This document shows positions 6,355 to 6,958 of a stretch of DNA of 6,958 nucleotides, piece after piece. Each line of letters starts with the position of its first letter. Position 1 is the stretch's first letter. Under the pieces are notes generated by a model, which was given only the letters and a program-made list of their open reading frames with translations, was not told the origin of the DNA and made no database searches. Origin of the DNA: Clostridiales bacterium (GTDB lineage: Bacteria > Bacillota > Clostridia > Christensenellales > Christensenellaceae). The DNA is taken from assembly GCA_003343685.1 (NCBI GenBank), contig QAKS01000054.1, forward strand, positions 1 through 6,958. Direction: 5' to 3'. The translations under genes were made by a program, and so were the position numbers.

Positions 6355-6356
6355 GC

Positions 6357-6958
6357 ATGTCAATTGATTTTCTGTATCCGGATTATGAAGTAGTCAGAAA
6401 CAGAGACCGCTGCATCGCCTGCAAGGTCTGCGCGAGACAGTGTTCCAACGAGGTTCACAGTTATGACGAAGGGCTGGGCATGATGGTTGCCGACGACAGC
6501 AAATGTGTCAACTGCCACCGCTGCGTATCCCTATGTCCCACCCGCGCGCTGAAAATAGTCAAAACGGACCATACCTTTAAGGAAAACTCCAACTGGAGAG
6601 GCGATACCATTGCCGAAATTTATCGTCAGGCGGGCACAGGCGGCGTCCTTCTTTCCAGCATGGGCAACCCCAGAGAATTTCCCGTCTACTGGGATAAGCT
6701 GCTGATCAACGCCTCGCAGGTAACAAACCCGTCTATCGATCCGCTTCGCGAGCCTATGGAGACGCGCGTCTTTCTCGGGAAAAAACCGGATGGCATTGAA
6801 CGCAGCGCAGACGGACGCATCATACCAAACCTGTCTCCCCAGATCGAGCTCGCGGTTCCCGTCATGTTTTCTGCCATGAGTTACGGTTCCATCAGCTATA
6901 ACGCTCACGCCAGCCTTGCGCGGGCTGCAGAGTCGCTCGGCATTTGCTATAATACAGG
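6357..6958 (+). CDS. ferredoxin/FMN glutamate synthase subunit (domain 2 type), 3' truncated by window
   Basis: The first 200 codons of a glutamate synthase FMN-domain protein are visible; the frame is open at the window end. The N-terminus carries two [4Fe-4S] ferredoxin motifs: CIACKVCARQC (Cys19, 22, 25, 29) and CVNCHRCVSLCP (Cys50, 53, 56, 60). After a linker comes the start of the FMN barrel, with VPVMFSAMSYGSISYNAH (about 167-184) and an NTG near 198-200 that normally begins the conserved NTGEGG loop. It should reduce 2-oxoglutarate plus ammonia to glutamate using electrons through the iron-sulfur clusters. The start is ATG 6357, 8 nt after AGGAGGT (6342-6348) and 2 nt after the amidotransferase stop, so the two are probably translationally coupled. 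The ferredoxin extension is absent from the classical bacterial large GltB. The electron donor (ferredoxin or an NAD(P)H-linked small subunit) is not visible here. Confidence 0.92.
   Translation, partial: MSIDFLYPDYEVVRNRDRCIACKVCARQCSNEVHSYDEGLGMMVADDSKCVNCHRCVSLCPTRALKIVKTDHTFKENSNWRGDTIAEIYRQAGTGGVLLSSMGNPREFPVYWDKLLINASQVTNPSIDPLREPMETRVFLGKKPDGIERSADGRIIPNLSPQIELAVPVMFSAMSYGSISYNAHASLARAAESLGICYNT

Noticed and set aside
1..6958. Mobile elements, CRISPR arrays, tRNA or rRNA genes
   Set aside because: I saw no transposase or integrase frame, regularly spaced repeats, terminal inverted repeats or RNA gene signatures.

Overview
The window looks like ordinary chromosome of an anaerobic Firmicute of the Clostridia, most likely Lachnospiraceae-like. 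This is inferred from the mix of a type III glutamine synthetase, an ammonium transporter fused to a PII domain, a split 'archaeal-type' glutamate synthase with a ferredoxin domain, moderately GC-rich genes separated by very AT-rich spacers, and strong GGAGG ribosome binding sites. No species can be named from the sequence.

Layout. A Vat/CatB-like acetyltransferase (157-786, +) converges on an amt-glnK fusion gene (854-2569, -), and a bidirectional hairpin terminator (798-825) lies between them. Upstream of amt on the same strand is type III glutamine synthetase (2772-4865, -). The 202-bp gap between these two genes holds several hairpins. A 385-bp divergent regulatory region (4866-5250) separates glutamine synthetase from a rightward operon: a class II glutamine amidotransferase (5251-6354) and, 2 bp later, a ferredoxin/FMN glutamate synthase subunit (6357 onward) that is cut off by the window end.

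How the genes work together. Ammonium enters through Amt and glutamine synthetase fixes it onto glutamate. The amidotransferase then releases ammonia from glutamine for the FMN subunit, which makes glutamate from 2-oxoglutarate. The window is therefore a nearly complete ammonium uptake plus GS-GOGAT module. The GXGXG subunit and the NAD(P)H-type small subunit are not seen and could lie beyond 6958.

The most informative non-coding sequence is the divergent region. Both arms have near-perfect sigma-A promoters (TTGACA, 17 bp, TATACT or TATAAT). In both arms CACTG follows the -10 box after exactly 3 nt, and the identical octamer CAATGGCG lies a further 14 or 17 nt downstream, where it can form the loop of a small hairpin. 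On the glutamine synthetase side this hairpin overlaps the 5' arm of a terminator-like stem, which suggests transcription attenuation. The fused PII domain lacks the modifiable T-loop tyrosine but keeps the pore-plugging arginine and the ligand-binding residues.
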